Counted from the first letter of the stretch, positions 1-15,130 are shown. The stretch is 64,000 nt of DNA from Beta vulgaris subsp. vulgaris (GCF_026745355.1 NC_079209.1:22533929-22597928), one strand, 5' to 3'. The notes: generated by a model from the letters alone, not told the origin. Translations and numbers: made by a program.

Positions 1-881
1 TATCAATTCCAAAACACCAAATTCCATCAAAAAGCCAATATAAAACAAATGGAATTTCATGCAAGCATTTTAACAAACACATAGTAAGCAAAACAAAGAC
101 TCCAAAAAAAAAACCAAGAAAAGAAAACTTACGTATGCATCAAACTGACAATTAAAAAACGAGAGCGATCTAGATAAATTTCAATCTGTGTAATTGTCAA
201 ACTCATAATAAAATTTAAAACAACCCAAATATAAGTTTGACAAAATTATCGAAAATTGTAAAAAAAATTGCAGTAGAATTTCCCGACAAATTGAGAAACC
301 TATTGAGTTTCTCCAAATCTAAGCATCATTAAAGCAAAGCATAAGAAACCAATACGAAATTATAAACTAAATGAAAAATTTAACTGCAAAACAAAAAAAA
401 AAACATACAAATGAATCTTGAGTAAAAACGAGGAAACACTTCTATAACAACCTTGAAACAAATGCAAAATTTTATCCTGAAATTGGTTGATGGAGATAGA
501 GAATGAATGGTATAAATGTTATAGAGGAGTATTAGAAGAAGAGGTTTCCTTTTTTTTATTTCAAAGTTTCCTTTCATTGCTAACCGGAAAGATATCCGGC
601 TTTTAGTTTTCAGCGAAAATTTCAGCATTTAAAATTTTTGCGACAAGATTTTGAAAGTGGATGGTGGGTGAAGCAAATCATTGGTGGTAGATGAAGATAT
701 ATGTTTTCTTTATTTGGCCAATCACAAGTCATTATTACTACTTGTATAGGTCTTACATTAATACTTAAGGTATTGGTTATAAAATTATATTAATCTATGA
801 TTATTTGTTTTATTAAGATAGATTTTTTATAACCTTACTTATACAATTATTTATTATTACTCATCTATAAAATAATTTAAT
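1..881. other. AT-rich intergenic DNA
   Basis: This stretch is AT-rich and has several poly(A) runs. The only open frame is a short low-complexity one on the minus strand, and I see no domain, RNA gene or transposon end. I consider it non-coding. Confidence 0.6.
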
Positions 882-1862
882 GGGAAAATTCCTCAAGTAC
901 CCCTGAGGTTTGGCGTAATTCCCAAATTACCCCCCACATTTGGGGAATTCCTCAGATACCCCTGAGGTTTGTGTTTGTGCTCAAGATACCCTTACTATGG
1001 ATGGAAACCTAACGCCGTTAGATTTTCCTCTCTTTCTCCCCAATTTTCTTTTTCTCTCTTCACCCATCATCCTCCATTGATGAACATGGAAGCTTTCTCT
1101 CTCCTCACAACCCACTCTAAAGCCCTAACCACCCAACCCCCACCACCTTCCTTTCCACCCCACCCCACCCCCGCAACCCCCACCCCCTGCCAGCCGCAGC
1201 CCCCATTCTCGCAATCTCTCTCTCTCTCCTCTATTTTTCCCAAATCCCAAATCTCTGACTGAAGAAGATCGATTTTTCTCTGGCCTGCTAACTTCACTGT
1301 TCGATCTTCTTCGTCGGGCATCGATTTCGCCACTGCTCATTAACCAAACTGAACTGGGCATCGATTTCAACTGGGTGAGGAAGGGGTGGGGTCGATTTCA
1401 ACAGGGGTTTGGGCGTCGATTTGGATGGGGTGGGGTGGGGGACGGAGGGGTAGGGTTCTCGCGCCGGGGTGAGGGAAGGGGGGGCAGGCTGTGGGGGGTG
1501 GGGCTAATCTGGTGGGGGAGGCGGGGCTGCTGGGTACGATGGTGGGAGGGTGGGGAAGGGGGCTGCGGGGGTAGGGGTAGGGGTGGGGTGGGGTGGGGTG
1601 GGGAGGGGAGGGGGTTGGGTGGTTAGGGCTTTAGAGTGGGGTGGGAGGAGAGAGAAAGCTTCCATGTTCATCAATGGAGGATGATGTGTGGAGAGAGAAA
1701 AGGAAAATTGGGGAGAAAGAATAGAGGAAAACCTAACGGCGTTAGGTTTCCATCCATAGTAAGGGTATCTTGAGCACAAACACAAACATCAGGGGTATCT
1801 GAGGAATTCCCCAAATGTGGGGGTAATTTGGGAATTATGCCAAACTCCAGGGGTACCTGAGG
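882..1862. mobile_element. Long-TIR foldback element, MULE-like, about 980 bp
   Basis: The two ends are inverted copies of each other for roughly 300 bp (about 886-1190 against 1560-1862), leaving a unique centre of about 370 bp. The arms contain several TACCCCTGA-type blocks and a near-palindromic CTAACGCCGTTAG, the same layout as the MULE ends at 14311 and 22120. The inner parts of the arms are C-rich (left) and G-rich (right) and include long GGGTGGGG runs. AATTTAAT occurs at 874-881 and again at 1863-1870 and may be an 8-bp target duplication. The exact borders are uncertain because AATTT is also shared by the arms. There is no transposase, so it would be non-autonomous. Confidence 0.75.
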
Positions 1863-2018
1863 AATTTAATTGTATTCACTTAAGTGAACTTATATAAGTT
1901 CTAACAGGCCTTAATCAATAATAGACGTTGGCTTATAGTATACTACATATACGAATTTTCGCTTCGTATCAATATCCAACTAATAAGCAATATGATTTAC
2001 TACGACATAGTAATAATA

Positions 2019-2340
2019 CTCACTCCGTTTCCTAAAGAGTTCTTCCTTAATATTGTTCCTACAGATACCAAGGAGGATCCATTTGTATGGGGTGTGGGGC
2101 GGGTAAAGTAGGAGAGAAAAAAGGGTTAAGATAAATAAACAAATAAAAGGGGTTAAAGTAGGAGAGAGAAATAAAAAGTGGGCAAAATTGAATTAATAAT
2201 GTAATGTGGACCATATGATAGGGACATGAGAGGGTAAAAATGACAAAATAAATTCCAAAGAAGGAATAAAGTAAAAGAGGGAATATCTTTTGGAAAGGCA
2301 CGTAAACGGAAAGATGGAGTTCTTTAGGAAACGGAGGGAC
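2019..2340. mobile_element. Stowaway-like MITE (Tc1/mariner type)
   Basis: This 322-bp element has terminal inverted repeats of about 28 bp around CTCCGTTTCCTAAAGA (left) and its inverse ending CGGAGGGAC (right). It is flanked by the dinucleotide TA at 2017-2018 and 2341-2342. A TA target site, CTCCCTCCG-type ends and this length are the standard Stowaway signature. The interior is non-coding and purine-rich on the plus strand. Confidence 0.85.
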
Positions 2341-2342
2341 TA

Positions 2343-3130
2343 ATTAACTACTTGTTTCAATTCAATTATATGATTTGGGTTTCAAAACAAATTTAACTTA
2401 AAGAGGATTACCTTAAATAAAGTATTGTTATCCTCTATTAAGTTAATTAATTAACTTACATTGATACATTTGTTGATCCTATCCAATAACAACTCATTTT
2501 AATTCAATTGGATGTTGAGTTTCGAAATAATGAATACAACGTAATGATGATTATCTTAAACGAACTTATGCCATCTTAAATTAGCTAGTCGACTTACATT
2601 GATACATCGATCTAATCCAATATCAACTTGTTTCAATTTAAATTAGACGTTTTGAGTTTCAATATGAATTTAACTTAGAAACGATTAACTTAAATGAAGT
2701 ATTGTTATATTGAACCAATCTACTGAGTTACACTTGTCTACATCTGTTGCAACTGAATTATATGCTTTCGATTCCGAAATAAATTCAACTTAAAGATGAT
2801 TAACTTAAGTAGAGTACTGTTATTTTCTTGAATTAGTTTATCGACTTATATCGATACACTCATTCCAATAATAAAATGTTTCAATTTAAGTAAATGTTTT
2901 GATCAGTTTCAGTTACTGGACTGACTTATATATGTTGATACATTCATCTAATGTAACATCAATTTCTTTCAGTTTGGTTAAGATACATGAGTTTCAAATT
3001 GAATATAACTTATTAACGATTTACTTAAATGGAGTATTGTTATCTTGATTTAACTTATTGGTTCACAAAAATACCTTGAACTAATCCACGCACTATTAAC
3101 TTATTTTACGTCGATTATATGTTTTCAGTT
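2343..3130. repeat. Old, strongly diverged tandem repeat
   Basis: Words such as AGTATTGTTAT (near 2422, 2697, 3032, with a variant near 2816), TTGATACAT and GAGTTTCRAA recur at irregular spacings of roughly 120-150 bp, as if a tandem array has decayed. Unit borders cannot be fixed by eye. Between here and the Lhcb1 promoter (3131-4019) I see only AT-rich sequence. Confidence 0.4.
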
Positions 3131-4019
3131 TTCAAAAGCATAGAGTTTAATGACTAGTATAGTTATATTAATCCATTGATCTAACATAGTAAGACTAAGG
3201 CATTGATCTAATCGACATTTTAAAAAATGTCTAACTCGTCTTTCGAGGAAGTTTATAAGAACTTATACTGATATGAGACGTCCTTTTTATACAAACATGA
3301 TGTAATTTGTATACAACTAAAAGTTTGAATATCGACTTATATAAAATGTCTTATTTCAAATTGTCGAATATATCAGTCTTGTACACAGATATCGATGTCA
3401 CTTTCATACACTTTTTTGTGAAGTACACTGCAATCGGTTGTTTTCGAGGCAAGTGTCATATTACACTTATTTGCTACATTAATTTAAATCGGATCCTGAA
3501 AAAATAAGTGGTGAAAACCCGACATGAAATTTCATTTTTATCGAACAAATACAAGAATGTGACTAATTTCTATCCGAACCGATGCGATTATTGTGGAACT
3601 TATGTCATTTTCGTCAATAACTGAAATAAACTGAAAATAACTGCAACGTGTTTTAACTACTATGGATTCAATCGTTGCTTGGTTTAAATGTTCGGGTAAA
3701 ATTGTTCAAACTGCAATTGAACTGAACTAAAACTAGAAAGAAAAATAACTAAATTAAACTGAATTGAAAAATTTGTTAACTGAATCGAACTAAACTATTA
3801 ATAATTTTAACTGTTGTAAACTGAATTGATATTAAATCAATTGTTTGAATATAACCATAACTGGACTGTGATACACCCAATCGCCCAACTATCCAAGTGG
3901 CAACCATTAATTGGTGGGAGTGAAATTTGCTAAATTCTGCGGACCGTCAGTTTCGTGGTAAGACCCAAGTTGACACAGCAAATCTCAATGTATGGCCATT
4001 GAAAGGCAATAACATTAAA

Positions 4020-4059
4020 GATAATGATCCCTTCAGATAAGGACCTTTCCCTATAAATA
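4020..4059 (+). promoter_or_regulatory. Lhcb1 core promoter: GATA/I-box motifs and TATA box
   Basis: A TATA box (TATAAATA, 4052-4059) lies about 82 bp before the ATG. Just upstream are GATAAT (4020-4025) and GATAAG (4036-4041). GATA/I-box motifs directly 5' of the TATA box are a known feature of light-regulated Lhcb promoters, so light control is the natural inference. The motifs are seen directly; their activity is not tested. Confidence 0.7.
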
Positions 4060-4140
4060 GGATCAATTCGCCCCATCAACCAAAATAAGCTTAAACATTA
4101 ACTACTTCACTTCCTAAACTTGACATCCTCATATTGTAAA

Positions 4141-4947
4141 ATGGCTGCTTCCACAATGGCTCTTTCTTCACCCTCCCTTGCTGGAAAGGCCGTCAAACTG
4201 GGCCCAACCGCCTGGGAAATTCTTGGTGAGGGAAGAGTGACCATGAGGAAGACTGGTGGGAAAACCAAGCCAGCAGCTTCATCAAGCAGCCCATGGTATG
4301 GCCCTGATCGTGTTAAGTATTTGGGTCCATTCTCTGGTGAGGCACCATCTTACCTCACTGGTGAATTTCCTGGTGATTACGGATGGGACACTGCTGGACT
4401 CTCAGCTGACCCAGAAACCTTTGCCAAGAACCGTGAGCTTGAGGTGATCCATTGCAGATGGGCCATGTTGGGCGCATTAGGTTGTGTATTCCCAGAGTTG
4501 TTAGCCCGCAATGGTGTTAAGTTTGGCGAGGCTGTTTGGTTCAAGGCAGGATCACAAATCTTTAGTGAGGGTGGACTTGACTACTTGGGTAACCCAAGTT
4601 TGGTACACGCACAAAGTATTCTTGCTATTTGGGCTTGCCAGGTTATTTTGATGGGTGCCGTTGAGGGCTATCGTGTTGCAGGTGGTCCACTTGGTGAGGT
4701 GGTAGATCCACTTTACCCTGGTGGTAGCTTTGATCCATTGGGCTTGGCTGATGACCCAGAGGCCTTCGCCGAATTGAAGGTGAAGGAGATTAAGAATGGT
4801 AGGTTGGCCATGTTTTCGATGTTCGGATTCTTTGTTCAAGCTATTGTTACTGGTAAAGGTCCATTGGAGAACCTTGCCGACCATCTCGCTGACCCAGTTA
4901 ACAACAATGCATGGGCATTTGCAACTAACTTTGTTCCCGGCAAGTAA
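4141..4947 (+). CDS. LHCB1: Chlorophyll a/b-binding protein of LHCII, type I
   Basis: This intronless gene encodes 268 residues, the usual size and structure for Lhcb1. The protein is the main light-harvesting antenna subunit of photosystem II and works as a trimer in the thylakoid membrane. The start ATG opens a transit peptide ([11 protein letters not shown]...) that runs to about residue 35; an upstream in-frame TTG was not used. The trimerisation motif WYGPDR follows at about residue 51. Helix B has the chlorophyll-binding [11 protein letters not shown] motif and helix A its symmetric partner [14 protein letters not shown]. The chain ends in the classical VPGK. Cysteine replaces the more common Ser/Thr in IHCRWAM and IWACQV, as I recall for spinach. 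The serine run before WYGPDR makes the N-terminal phosphorylation region slightly longer than usual. The gene looks intact and functional. Confidence 0.97.
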   Translation: MAASTMALSSPSLAGKAVKLGPTAWEILGEGRVTMRKTGGKTKPAASSSSPWYGPDRVKYLGPFSGEAPSYLTGEFPGDYGWDTAGLSADPETFAKNRELEVIHCRWAMLGALGCVFPELLARNGVKFGEAVWFKAGSQIFSEGGLDYLGNPSLVHAQSILAIWACQVILMGAVEGYRVAGGPLGEVVDPLYPGGSFDPLGLADDPEAFAELKVKEIKNGRLAMFSMFGFFVQAIVTGKGPLENLADHLADPVNNNAWAFATNFVPGK

Positions 4948-5781
4948 AGTGAAGTAGTCGCATGTCGCATGAAATATCAAAATCATTTACCTGCTGATGG
5001 ATCATGGATGGGAATAGGAGGCCACAAATTGCAGCTTTATGTGGATGGAGTATGTTCTTATTGTTCGTTGTGAATTCTGATACATTAGAGCTTCAAAAGT
5101 ATCATTTTCTCATGTAATTTGTAATTGTGGTAGGTAATACATTTGGCTACAAATTGTGGTAGGTAACAAGGTTATTAACAGAATGATTGGGATAATGATT
5201 TTGGAATCTCCACTTTTATAATGTAAATATCTACATTCGCTACTAAATTATTCGAGGAAAAGAGTTAATTCTGTTGTTTTCACATACTACGTATGTATTG
5301 ATCAAGAAACAAAGTAGTGCTGGTGTAGGTTTATCTTTCTTTCCTTGTTTTCCTCAAAAATCTCCAAATAATGTCATTTTTGTTACAAGATTAGCAAACG
5401 AGCATGTTAGGTAGATATCATCAGTCTTGGGACATTCCCATAAACTGATAAACTTGAGCGGTGGTGAGCATGCGCAATATATGTGATCGAGCCTCTAAAT
5501 ACCTTATTTAGTGTGACTTGAAACAAATTTCTTATGATAGTAGTTATGAGTATTACATTTGGACCCGTTTATGTGAATATTTTTTATTGGTTATGTGTGG
5601 CTATTTCATTGTTTCATACTAAGAAAAAACTTAAAATATTTTGCATATTATAGCTCTTCAAACTTATTATTCAAAGGCTCAATCATTTGTTGCACATGGC
5701 TTCAATAATAATTGAATCACCCCTGCTCATAAAAGCGAAACATCTACTTCATCCACATTCTACTACTTGGAAGAATAATTC
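4948..5781. other. Intergenic region between the convergent Lhcb1 and receptor-kinase genes
   Basis: This holds the 3' flanks of two convergently oriented genes. A short duplication of ACAAATTGTGGTAGGTAA lies near 5115-5165, inside the likely Lhcb1 3' UTR. I see no further gene or transposon. Confidence 0.6.
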
Positions 5782-9424
<3,643 letters not shown>

Positions 9425-9440
9425 CACTTTATGAGTAAAT

Positions 9441-9832
9441 CTGATATATAAATGATCTTGCTCATAAAATCAAAACTTGACTCATGAATTATATTGAGTG
9501 GAACCGTGTTTCAACCATATAGATGTACTATTTAGTCCTTAAGAGTCAAGCCGGAATTGAAATAGAGTTCCCAAAGGGAGTTGACCATTTATAGATACAC
9601 TCCACTACTGCATAATGGAATGAAGTTAAATATACAGCTGTGTGGAGCAGCATGGGTATCAATTGGAATCTAGTCCTACCCACTGTTTTGGTAAAACGTC
9701 AACTTGCTAGCACTTTGTTCTCAAATCTCAACATACTTTTCACAAATTTCTTTTGTATCACTATGATTTGTAAAAACTATCATATTTTTAACTGATGGTC
9801 AATAGATAAGACTAAATTTGACAAAGTTGACT
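9441..9832 (-). promoter_or_regulatory. Upstream region of the FLS2-like gene: TATA box and W-box cluster
   Basis: A TATA-like TTTATATATC lies at about 9443-9453 on the minus strand, 20-30 bp from the first ATG. W-box elements TTGAC[CT] occur at 9477-9482, 9581-9586 and 9827-9832, and inverted at 9544-9549 and 9797-9802, with a core TTGAC inverted at 9698-9702. W boxes bind WRKY factors, which regulate immune receptors, so pathogen-responsive control is a reasonable inference. Confidence 0.5.
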
Positions 9833-9888
9833 TTTTCTCCGCAAAATATTATGTTAGTCTTTTAAATTTTTTTTAGTGAAAGTATTGG

Positions 9889-10977
9889 GTCAGACCGTCT
9901 GACCCAATATTCTCGTCAGACGGGCTGAGCCCAGTTCACTCTGTTACTCTTTTTCAGCTACACAGAAGTTGCCGCTTCTTCATCCTCTCCGTAGCCTGGT
10001 CTCCACAAGTCCTCCCTCTTTCTCTTCCTCCATTATCTCTTCATCCCTCCTTTTCTCTCCTCCCAATTGCTCTCACCAACTTCACACCCAAATTCCATCA
10101 TTAACTCATTTCAGGATTTGATTCTCATCATCTATGGCTGAGTTACGGATTTTGTTCATTGGGTTTCTCGTTGGGGTATTCTAATGCACCCTTGATGTTC
10201 ATCAGTTTGTGGATGTTCAACTTTTGCTCAGAATTTTCTTCAGGATGCTAATGCTTGTTTGGCTCTTCATAGAAAGTCGGATTTCTTGCGTGGCTCTACA
10301 TTATCCTTCCTCTTCTCTGATGTATTGATGGCATTTGTGTTTTTTTGCCCTTGAACATGGCAACTGGAGTTTTGGTCCAGTTGGTAATGTAATTTGTATT
10401 GTATATTCGAAGCTTTTCCCAGTAATGAGAGAGGAATTGAAATTATCAAAAAAAAAAAATGCTTGTTTGGCTTTCGCTCGAGATCACCCCGCTTTGTTGT
10501 GGTTAGTGAACTTTTTACTGAGGTTAGTGTTTTGTTTTCTTTTCAGTTGGTCTTTCTTTTCTTTCAGTTGGACTTTCTTTTCTTTCAGTTAGACTTTCTT
10601 TTCTTTCAGTTAGACTTTGTTTTCTTTCAGTTAGACTTTCTTTTCTTTCAGTTGGACTTTCTTTTCTTTCAGTTGGACCAACTGAAAGAAATAATGGGCC
10701 AACTGAAAGAAATAATGGACTAATGAAACAAAATGAAGACTACCTGAAGAAAAATGTAGACTACCTGAAAAAGAATAAAGACCAACTGTAACCCAAGTAA
10801 GTCTAACTGAAGCACAAAAACCCACTGAAAAACAAAGAAGACTAACTGAAAACAAAATGAAGACTACCTGAAAAAAAATTGGAACCACCTGAGAAAAAAT
10901 GAAGACTACCTGAAAAAAATTGGAACCACCTGAAAGTCGTCCGACCAAGATTATGGTCGGACGAGTCCGACACAATA
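9889..10977. mobile_element. Foldback-type DNA element with inverted GTATTGKGTC ends
   Basis: The left end (from about 9890) has GTATTGGGTCAGACCGTCTG, followed by a second inverted block. The right end read on the minus strand starts GTATTGTGTCGGACTCGTCC and again has the second block. The repeats extend about 45 bp at roughly 75% identity. The interior begins with a pyrimidine-rich leader and a gene-like stretch without a usable frame, followed by a 21-bp minisatellite and its inverse. I could not find a convincing target duplication, so the superfamily is open. Confidence 0.5.
10538..10680. repeat. 21-bp minisatellite, about 6-7 copies
   Basis: The unit GTTRGACTTTCTTTTCTTTCA (21 bp) is repeated head to tail with few changes. 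Directly after it, from about 10675, similar blocks appear in the opposite orientation (CCAACTGAAAGAAATAATGG and diverged CTGAAAAAAAATTGG versions, to about 10935). The whole could fold into a large hairpin. A plus-strand open frame here reads as FFQLDF repeats and is a by-product of the array. Confidence 0.85.
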
Positions 10978-12879
10978 CGTTCTCTTTTTTTTATCTTACT
11001 TTAATTTAGAGAAAAAATATATATTGACTTCAGCTAGATGTAGTCCGACTCAATACTTAATCTGAACATTATAAATCCGAATTTTATCCAATCCTAAATC
11101 CAAACCTAGCTCAAAAGAAATATATGTCCAAAACTATATGACCTAAAATGATTTGCCGGAATACAATCTAAACAAGCTCCTCGTCACCTCACATGATGAC
11201 ATGATTTACAAAATGTTTTTTTATCTAAGTTCAAGCTTGTTCGTCACGGGTGTTTAAAGGGGCATTGAGCTAGGGGGCTAATCTTGGAAGGGGCTGAATC
11301 TTGGTAGAATGGAAAGAAAAGAAAAATTTTAGGGGAAAAATTTTTTTTTTCTTCAAGTTCACATCTAGAATTACGCTCCACCAGCGAAACTGTCTTCTCC
11401 TCTCAATCTCATTCCCTTTCTCTCTCCGAGATCCAAACTCTTCTTCTCATTTCCAAACATATCTCTAGACACCATTAAACTCATAAAAAATTTCATATTT
11501 ACCTAAATTTTAGACCGGTATTAACATTAAATTTCCTAGACCTTCTCTTAATTATGACAACGGGAATTTCTTTCTACAATTTAAATAGGGCTAAATCACA
11601 TCTGAATGATGCAGTAGGAACTATAGGAAAATATTGAAGTTAATGTTATCATTAATACTTTTGCACCTCGAAGAGTTGATATAATCCATATATTTTTTTT
11701 ATTGGTTTTTAATATTATTTATTAATTGATGACATATAAGTTGCTTGAATAATTTTTTTTGGTTATTTTATTAGTGAAAGTGTATCCTCTTCAACAACGA
11801 ATTATGATAATATAATTATTATCATATGTTTTTATTTTGTTCTATTATACTAAGTATATTATATATATTTTTTAAAGGGACCCATTTTACTATTTTATTT
11901 ATGGTCCCAAAAAGATCGGGTTCAAGGATATCTAAGTTGTGAGTTATACATGCTTTTTTATTATCACTTTAGAAATGTTATAATCCAAATAAAGAATGAA
12001 CCGTATTTTCTTAGGAAAATTGATAACTTTTCCAAACATCTAATATAGGATTTGAATTCAGATAAGGTGATATAAATTAATATTAGGGCAAATGTTACCT
12101 AGTGGACAGATTGCCTACTCATAACAGGAAATCAAAAAATAATTGTTGATAAAGAGTTGAATTCTACTATCTCAAAATAAGAAGAATAATCAGAGTTTTA
12201 CCAACAATCTTCTATAATTTTAATATTTAATGTTTCAAAGTAAACCACAATAAAATCTTATAATTATATGTAACTATAAAGACATTGACAAAATTTTTGA
12301 TATCTAACAATTTCATTAAAAGTAATAACATTATCTTACCCCAATTTCATGAAATTGTTATATTTAGCCGCAAATCCATATAGTTTTTAAAACAACTTAT
12401 CATGCCGTAAAATCTGTTTTCCAATTTTGCACTCGACATAATATTATGAAAAGGTAATAAAATTAATTATTAAATTTATAAATAATAACATATTTGATAA
12501 TTGTAACTGACGAGGAAAATCATCCAAGCCAAAATACTAGTTTAATTTTATTAGTAGTAGGTAAACCACCCACTCGATTAACCAAGTTAAAGTAAAGAAT
12601 TAAATGCTATAAAAGATTTATTCAATTTTTCTTTTGATAGAAAAACTTCCATCTATTGTAATATATACAAGTGTACAATATTGTTAATTGTGTACCCTCA
12701 ACTAAATGACATAAATTGTGCCTTCCAAAAAAGAAAAGGAAAATAAAGAAAAAACTAAATACCCCATCCATCCTACAATAATTTAAACGCTTTTTTATGT
12801 TCAAATTAGTTTGTACACTTCTATTTTTGGCATGGTTTTGCTTAGTAGCTAGTGATAATAAGCTTGGTATGTTTGTGAA

Positions 12880-13325
12880 TACTTCGATTTCGGCTCGGTC
12901 AAAAGTCGGCTCGTTGTGGCTTGACTCGAGACCTTAACGAGTCGAGCTAAGTTATGACAAGCTCGGCTTGAAACGCTCGTGAACAGGATCGATAACTTTT
13001 TATATATGGAAATAATGTATTATGTATGTATACATAAATATATCAATTCAAATAATAAGTTAATAATTTTATTATCAAAGAATAAAATAAAAAATATATA
13101 AAAAAAAGAAATATAAAGAACATGAGTTAACTAAATATAACGTACAATAAGTCAAGTTTGTTTGTGAACAACTCGATAACGGCTCGATCAACAATTGATC
13201 AAAGCTCGACACTGTCACAGTTAGGTTCGTCAAGTTTTGAGTTTGGCTCGAGTTCGAATAAATTTAAATGAACTCCAGCCGAGCTAACCAGAGTGGGAGC
13301 TCAACTCGACCGATAAGCACTTGTA
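12880..13325. repeat. Dispersed-repeat-like segment rich in GGCTCG/CTCGA motifs
   Basis: Two partly similar halves start with GTTTGTGAA followed by ACTTCGATTTCGGCTCGGTC or ACTCGATAACGGCTCGATC. The segment ends with GAGCTCAACTCGACCGATAAGCAC. Such GCTCGA-rich stretches in an AT-rich background usually belong to short non-autonomous plant transposons, but I find no clear terminal repeats or target duplication. Confidence 0.35.
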
Positions 13326-13550
13326 GTCCCGCTAATACGATATATATTAATCATGTTATACTCTTTTGCCTCCCACTCTATCTTTATCAATAAACAAATT
13401 ATCCAATTTTCTCTCTACTTCAATAAAAAATACTCAACCAACTCCTATCGTAGTTATATTTTTTAATAAAATTACATTTAATAACTATATTAGAACTTAT
13501 CATCTTGAATCACATGTCTTAACAAATGTTCAGATATTTGTGTAATGGAG

Positions 13551-13672
13551 GGAGTAACAAAAATTATCGCCTTACGTAATTGTTCCATTGGTTCTAATGG
13601 GTGTGACGGAGGGAGTAACAAAAATTATCGTCTTACGTAATTGTTCCATTGGTTTTATTGTGCAATTTGCAG
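13551..13672. repeat. 61-bp tandem duplication
   Basis: GGAGTAACAAAAATTATCG followed by YCTTACGTAATTGTTCCATT occurs twice, with a period of 61 bp (starts at 13551 and 13612) and one or two differences. The GGAGGGAGTAAC edge resembles a Stowaway end, so this may be a remnant of one. Confidence 0.8.
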
Positions 13673-14079
13673 AGTAAACTAGAAGAGAAAGGGTAAAAAA
13701 ACTAGCTTCAGCAAGGAGGGCGAAGATTCCCCCGACGTGGTCTTGTTCCTTATCTGGCCTCTTTCGGATTCACGGGTGTCAAAACTCCAACAATATTGAC
13801 ATACATGATACAACACCACAGAAAGTCGGGAAAGTATAACAAAAAAAACACTATTAGGACAATCCAAACCTACCCATGCACATGATGCAGATATATTATG
13901 GGATTCAACTCTACACAAGTTTGGACTTTTAATATTAATAATCTTATATCAATGAATTTATAAAACGTTTAATTAATCAACTATACCTATAATCAATAAT
14001 TAAAATTTCCCACTCTTGTCGAGTTGTAGTAGAGATCCAGAAGACATATTATGTCCAAGATGCTATTTCTAAAAAATGA

Positions 14080-14134
14080 ACACACACATATATATAAACA
14101 TATATATATATATGTATATATATGTATATATATG

Positions 14135-14167
<33 letters not shown>

Positions 14168-14172
14168 GTATG

Positions 14173-14203
<31 letters not shown>

Positions 14204-14230
14204 TATATGTATATATATATATATTATATG

Positions 14231-14267
<37 letters not shown>

Positions 14268-14268
14268 G

Positions 14269-14307
<39 letters not shown>

Positions 14308-14310
14308 TAT
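14080..14310. repeat. TA / TATG microsatellite
   Basis: About 230 bp of alternating TA with interspersed TATG. A stretch of the same character (TGTGTATATATGTATAG...) resumes at 21297, after the MULE and Helitron, so both elements appear to have landed in one microsatellite. Confidence 0.95.
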
Positions 14311-14614
14311 CGGTTATTTCACCAAATACCCCTGACAAATCAAGAAATTCACAATATACCCTCAATGTTTCAACAATTCACCATATACCCCTGACATTTA
14401 ATTTTTTTGCACCAGTTACCCTTTCCGTTAACGGCCGTTAACTGGAGTTAAGTTTGAAACTTATTGCACCATATACCCCTACAGTAAACTTATTGCACCA
14501 AATACCCTTTTTGTCATAACGGCTAATTTTCCAGATTTAAAAAAACTAGCCGTTGGGTTTTATCTTATAAATGTAGTTGCTTTTTTGACTGTTTAGCATC
14601 CTCATTTGTTAGCA

Positions 14615-14974
14615 ATGAGTTCACATACTAAAAGTTCATCCTCTTCTCATGAATATCCATATGTTAAGGTCCGTAATTGTTACTGTAGTTGTAGAAGAAG
14701 ATTTAGCATTCGAAGTTCAGAGAGCTCAACAAATCCAAGCAGGCTATACTATAAGTGTGATGATTGCAACAACTTCAAATGGTGCAAAGGGACATTTGAA
14801 CAAAATAGAGGAAGTGTGTATGAAGAAGAAGAAGATAGTGCAGCAAGTACACAGTTGGGAGAAGAAGTGAAGCAACTTAGGAAGAAACTTAAACAACAAC
14901 AAAAATTAATGCAAGCAACAATTAAAGTAGGTGTAATCATGTTTGTGGTATTGATATTTGTAATCTTGAAGTGA
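14615..14974 (+). CDS. Small GRF-type zinc-finger protein with C-terminal membrane anchor (MULE-carried)
   Basis: This intact 119-residue frame starts at ATG 14615; upstream TTG/TTA codons were ignored. It has a serine-rich N-terminus, then a GRF-like zinc finger at about residues 20-55 (CYCSCRRRF, then NPSRLYYKCDD, then CNNFKWC). An acidic stretch (EEEED) and a short coiled-coil (EEVKQLRKKLKQQQKLM) follow, and a hydrophobic C-terminal helix ends LIFVILK. GRF zinc fingers are known as nucleic-acid-binding modules in plant and animal proteins. The gene lies within the MULE, just inside the left inverted repeat and convergent with the transposase. Its open frame contrasts with the decayed transposase. 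It may be an accessory protein of the element, a captured host gene, or a chance survivor. The function is unknown. Confidence 0.7.
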   Translation: MSSHTKSSSSSHEYPYVKVRNCYCSCRRRFSIRSSESSTNPSRLYYKCDDCNNFKWCKGTFEQNRGSVYEEEEDSAASTQLGEEVKQLRKKLKQQQKLMQATIKVGVIMFVVLIFVILK

Positions 14975-15130
14975 AGCACATAGTAGCTTTACAAAAGTAG
15001 TTTGGGCTCTTGGCCTCTAGCACTGTAATCCAATTTGCAAGTTAATGCACAAAAAAATTCTAATCCATATTGTTTGCATAAGTAATGAGTGCTAATCCCA
15101 ATTGTTATACAAAAAGTTATAATCCCAATT

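Larger units (their letters stand above)
10978..14079. other. AT-rich intergenic DNA with small repeats
   Basis: No gene is supported here. Two local structures are annotated separately: GGCTCG-rich repeats near 12880-13325 and a 61-bp tandem duplication near 13550. The rest is AT-rich with short poly(T) runs and no recognisable RNA or transposon ends. Confidence 0.55.

Noticed and set aside
969..1785. Mirrored open frames (969-1262 plus, 1504-1785 minus) with similar proteins
   Set aside because: They are the two arms of an inverted repeat read outward-in. No domain, and the tail is Pro/Gly low complexity from C/G runs.
4552..4986. Minus-strand frame of 144 codons opposite Lhcb1
   Set aside because: It is a shadow of the Lhcb1 coding sequence caused by codon usage and has no independent features.
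10394..10723. FFQLDF-repeat protein
   Set aside because: It arises because the minisatellite unit is 21 bp, a multiple of three. No start context or domain.
14051..14441. Tyr/Ile-repeat proteins on both strands
   Set aside because: They are translations of the TA microsatellite.
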